A DNA stretch of 8,044 nt from SG8-41 sp032123035. Its GTDB lineage: Bacteria; Pseudomonadota; Gammaproteobacteria; Burkholderiales; SG8-41. Positions 5,963 to 8,044 of this stretch are shown in pieces. The notes beneath the pieces were generated by a model. It was not told the DNA's origin. It searched no databases and saw only the letters and a program-made list of their open reading frames with translations. Numbering within the stretch: the first letter of the stretch is position 1; each line of letters starts with the position of its first letter. The position numbers were made by a program, and so were the translations under genes. The stretch covers positions 1-8,044 of the forward strand of contig JAQBFV010000030.1 in the NCBI GenBank assembly GCA_032123035.1. The letters run 5' to 3'.

Positions 5963-5973
5963 AACGTGAATCG
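5957..5973 (+). repeat. GTGAAAC repeat at the ctaA 3' end
   Basis: CCGTGAAACGTGAATCG begins within the last sense codon of ctaA and includes its TGA stop (5960-5962). The same motif in gene orientation ends the DUF4202 gene at 296-319. In both places it is followed within about 15-20 nt by TTAGCCGCAGAT or TATTAGCCGCAGAT, so the two flanks share an order of parts. Confidence 0.6.
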
Positions 5974-5988
5974 TAAATCGATATTTAG

Positions 5989-6163
5989 CCGCAGATAAAC
6001 GCAGATACACGCAGATACACGCAGATTTACATTTGCAGGAAACCCCGAACCCTCAAACCCAAACCCCGAACAGACTTTATTGGCCGCCGATGAACGCCGA
6101 TACACGCCGATAACGAAAAGTTCATTTGATTAACGCGTGTTTTCTATCCGCGTTAATCTGCGG
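5989..6163. repeat. Composite intergenic repeat, right copy
   Basis: This 175-bp non-coding block between the convergent 3' ends of ctaA and a hemerythrin gene is bounded by CCGCAGAT (5989-5996) and ATCTGCGG (6156-6163). It contains four GCAGAT units at 10-bp spacing (5991-6026), a stretch of 7-bp AACCC-rich units (about 6042-6073), and three GCCGAT units at 10-bp spacing (6085-6111). The segment 6062-6111 is the close match to 155-204. The 6121-6186 tail is AT-rich and may help end transcription from either side. Confidence 0.7.
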
Positions 6164-6185
6164 TTACCTGAGGTTAATAAGTTTT

Positions 6186-6812
6186 TTACTCGCCTTCCAG
6201 ACGTAACAGCGACCGCAGCTTCCGGGGCACGAGACTCACGATGCGGCGGCGCAGCCGCCGCATCTCCTGGCTGGCCTCCTCGCCAAACAGCGGATCGCGG
6301 TTCTCCGTGAAGGCCGCAGCCATTGCTGCCCAGTCCGATTCCGTGAGATGCGCGTCAGAAAGGGGCAGGATGACGTCCTCCTCCTTGCGCATGTGATCGC
6401 CAAGCAACGCCGCGTACGCGTCCACCACCGCGGCGAAGGTGGCAAGCCCATCGGGCGCGCCGCCCTGGTAGCGCACCAGCGTCTGGGCTAGGTAGGCCAT
6501 CATCTGCCCGCTGCGAACGTGCTCGCTCTGCAATTCGTCGAGCAGCGCTGAGCCCTCCCGCGTCCGCGCGCGCAGTGCCTTGAACAGGTACTCGTCTTCC
6601 TTCGGGTGATGTTGGCGTTCGGGAAAAGACTCGATGTAATAAAGCATCGCGGCGAAAAGCCTGCAGTCGGCCTCGACCAGCCCCTGCCGTACGTCGCTCA
6701 GCAAGCGTTGCAGCGCGGCCACCACCGTTTCAAGCGCGCGGTGCTCTGCCTGAATCAGCGCGACGGCCCGGTCACGGCTCGCTCCGGGCGGGCGTGCATC
6801 AGCACTGGTCAT
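6186..6812 (-). CDS. Hemerythrin HHE domain protein
   Basis: The 208-aa cytoplasmic, mostly helical protein carries a hemerythrin-like diiron site. Likely ligands are H24 in IQAEHRALE, H69 and E72 in QHHPKEDEYLF, H98 in LQSEHVRSG, and H140 with E144/E145 in GDHMRKEEDVILP. The domain fills about residues 15-160, and a basic tail (RRLRRR, then PRKLRSLLRL) follows. The start at 6810-6812 is chosen because GGAGGAACGGCC precedes it; the frame stays open 24 codons further upstream but without a comparable ribosome site and with low-complexity sequence. Proteins of this group bind O2 or NO or serve in iron or redox sensing; which applies here is not visible. It lies 127 nt after another hemerythrin gene on the same strand and may belong to the nar transcript. 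Confidence 0.9.
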   Translation of the reverse strand: MTSADARPPGASRDRAVALIQAEHRALETVVAALQRLLSDVRQGLVEADCRLFAAMLYYIESFPERQHHPKEDEYLFKALRARTREGSALLDELQSEHVRSGQMMAYLAQTLVRYQGGAPDGLATFAAVVDAYAALLGDHMRKEEDVILPLSDAHLTESDWAAMAAAFTENRDPLFGEEASQEMRRLRRRIVSLVPRKLRSLLRLEGE

Positions 6813-6939
6813 GGCCGTTCCTCCGCGTTCCGCGGCGCTCGGCGGGGATGGGGGAATCCGATGCCGGCGGCCGCGCATCGTCACATGAAAATACGTCCCG
6901 AGGAAACTCCTTGCCCCAGGAGGGCCCGGAAACCGCGGA

Positions 6940-7614
6940 CTAGCTTGATTTTCTCGTCGCCGCTGCCCTTGAGTGCATCTCGTCGAACTCGGCCCTGGTA
7001 ATCAGCCGATGAGCAAGAGAGAACACCACATTGTCCTCGCGAAAAACATGAAGGCGCAGCAACTCGACCAGGTTCTTACCCTGTTCGAGTGCGGCATCCA
7101 GAACGATCATGCCTGATCTTTCGTCCGGAAGACGAAACACAAGCCCCAGGAAATTCACGACCACCGCGGCCAGCTGCAGGGCTTTGGCGTGCTCATCCTC
7201 CATCAAATCGGTCGCCGTGGTGGGAACACTTCCCTTACCGTGCTCTCCGGCCGCAATCAGCCGCTCGCGCAGCAGGGGAAACACGGTCGCCTCTTCGCGC
7301 CGGCTGTGAGGGGTGAACTCGTGATCAAAAAAATGGAAAAACTGCCTCAGCTTGGCGTCCGATTCTTTGGTGTATCCGTTTTTTTGAATCGAAAGGATCG
7401 CCTCCTCAAAAGCGTTCAACTCTTCCATGAAGGGAACATGTTCATCCCTGAACTTCCTGAGAAACGGATGCAGTTCCGCCGCAGGCACCGGCTCTACGCC
7501 TGAAGGCGCGTAGGCATCCGGCGGGTCCATGGGAGACAAACCCTGCGCGCCGTCCATGCCGCTCTGCACCTGCTTGCGCAGGGGATCTATGCGATTCAGT
7601 ATGTGCGTGCTCAT
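6940..7614 (-). CDS. Second hemerythrin domain protein, next to narI
   Basis: The 224-aa protein has a 45-residue polar N-terminal part, then a hemerythrin-like four-helix domain. Candidate iron ligands are H59 in FRDEHVPFME, H98, H103 and E107/E108 in FDHEFTPHSRREEATVFPLL, H142 in MEDEHAKA, and H189 with D194 in LLRLHVFREDNVVF. It is clearly different from the neighbouring hemerythrin, so the pair is not a recent duplication. The ATG at 7612-7614 lies 5 nt after the narI stop, with a GAGGA inside the narI end serving as a somewhat distant ribosome site, so it is probably cotranslated with narI. A role in handling O2, NO or iron during nitrate respiration is inferred from position only. Confidence 0.9.
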   Translation of the reverse strand: MSTHILNRIDPLRKQVQSGMDGAQGLSPMDPPDAYAPSGVEPVPAAELHPFLRKFRDEHVPFMEELNAFEEAILSIQKNGYTKESDAKLRQFFHFFDHEFTPHSRREEATVFPLLRERLIAAGEHGKGSVPTTATDLMEDEHAKALQLAAVVVNFLGLVFRLPDERSGMIVLDAALEQGKNLVELLRLHVFREDNVVFSLAHRLITRAEFDEMHSRAAATRKSS

Positions 7615-7619
7615 GATTG

Positions 7620-8044
7620 TCAGTTGTTCCTCGGACGGGTTTCAGTCCATGCCGTTGCGGGGTTGCGGATCCGCTTGCGGTCCCAGTACCAGATCACTTT
7701 TTGATAACTGCGCCATGTATAGTGAAACGGAGCCACCAGGAAATGCACCAGGCGGGTGAACGGAATGAGTCCCAGAATGATGAAGGCCCCGACAATATGC
7801 GTCTTGATCACCCAAGGCATGGCGCTGACCGCTTCGATCTGCGGACTGAACTTCACGATTGACCACAGATACGGCGACATGTCCGACGCGAACCAGTAGT
7901 ATCCCCAGCGGTATCCCAGGGCAATCCACAGTCCGAATATGATCTGCGTGAGCAGCACCAGCTCAATGAAGATGTCCATCCGGCTGGTCACCACCCGAAC
8001 GCGGGGTCGCGCAAGTCGCCGGATGAAAAGCCCGGCCAGTCCGA
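7620..8044 (-). CDS. narI: Respiratory nitrate reductase gamma subunit (3' part)
   Basis: NarI is the membrane diheme cytochrome b that passes quinol electrons to NarGH. The visible 140 residues are the C-terminal part of a protein of about 225-240 aa; the 5' end lies beyond the window edge, and the reading frame is open to 8044 (GLAGLFIRRLARPRVR before VVTSRMD). The hydrophobic segments MDIFIELVLLTQIIFGLWIA and IVGAFIILGLIPFTRLVHFL are transmembrane helices. The histidines in KTHIVG and RLVHFL are 18 residues apart, the same spacing as the heme ligands H187 and H205 of E. coli NarI. The basic tail with YQKVIWYWDRKRIRNPAT is typical of the family. narGHJ would be expected upstream, outside the window, with two hemerythrin genes following. 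Confidence 0.95.
   Translation of the reverse strand, partial: GLAGLFIRRLARPRVRVVTSRMDIFIELVLLTQIIFGLWIALGYRWGYYWFASDMSPYLWSIVKFSPQIEAVSAMPWVIKTHIVGAFIILGLIPFTRLVHFLVAPFHYTWRSYQKVIWYWDRKRIRNPATAWTETRPRNN

Noticed and set aside
6130..6186. A further FNR-type site near TTGATTAACGCG
   Set aside because: Only the left half-site matches; the second half (ATCAA) is absent.

Overview
The window looks like a chromosomal stretch from a GC-rich, facultatively denitrifying proteobacterium, most probably a betaproteobacterium. This is inferred from codon use and from the gene families: NarI, NirS/NirM, CysG-type siroheme synthase, type-2 CtaA, DUF2249 and hemerythrin proteins. I cannot name the species from the sequence alone.

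Layout. Positions 1-299 carry no gene but hold a composite repeat (88-276). On the minus strand follow a DUF4202 protein (300-917), an intact NirM-like cytochrome c-551 (1040-1354) and, directly upstream of it, a decayed 3' fragment of nirS, the cytochrome cd1 nitrite reductase gene (1371-1663). A divergent promoter with an FNR/Dnr-type site (1739-1752) then leads a plus-strand operon. Its first member is an internally deleted cysG (1830-2399). The second is a B12-binding radical SAM protein of 633 aa (2396-4297), coupled through a 4-nt overlap. After a probable terminator come a second FNR-type promoter, a UTR hairpin, and a DUF2249 gene broken by one amber codon (4453-4734). A third FNR-type promoter precedes ctaA, heme A synthase (4922-5962). 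A second copy of the composite repeat (5989-6163) separates ctaA from a convergent minus-strand group: hemerythrin (6186-6812), hemerythrin (6940-7614) and the 3' part of narI (7620-8044, cut by the window edge).

How it fits together. The theme is anaerobic nitrogen-oxide respiration and its heme chemistry: nitrate reductase (NarI), cd1 nitrite reductase and its electron donor (NirS, NirM), tetrapyrrole methylation (CysG), heme A (CtaA), and diiron proteins often found beside such genes. Three separate genes in the block between the two repeats carry inactivating lesions of different kinds: truncation plus frameshift, a large in-frame deletion, and a nonsense codon. Three FNR-type promoters with nearly identical geometry remain. 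I read this as a nitrite-reduction locus that has decayed while its anaerobic promoters were kept and now drive the radical SAM gene and ctaA. Whether the organism reduces nitrite with genes elsewhere cannot be seen here.

No CRISPR array, tRNA, rRNA or transposase gene is evident. The most unusual items are the chimera-like cysG remnant, the nirS remnant next to an intact nirM, the matched set of FNR-type promoters, and the pair of modular repeats that sit at gene 3' ends.
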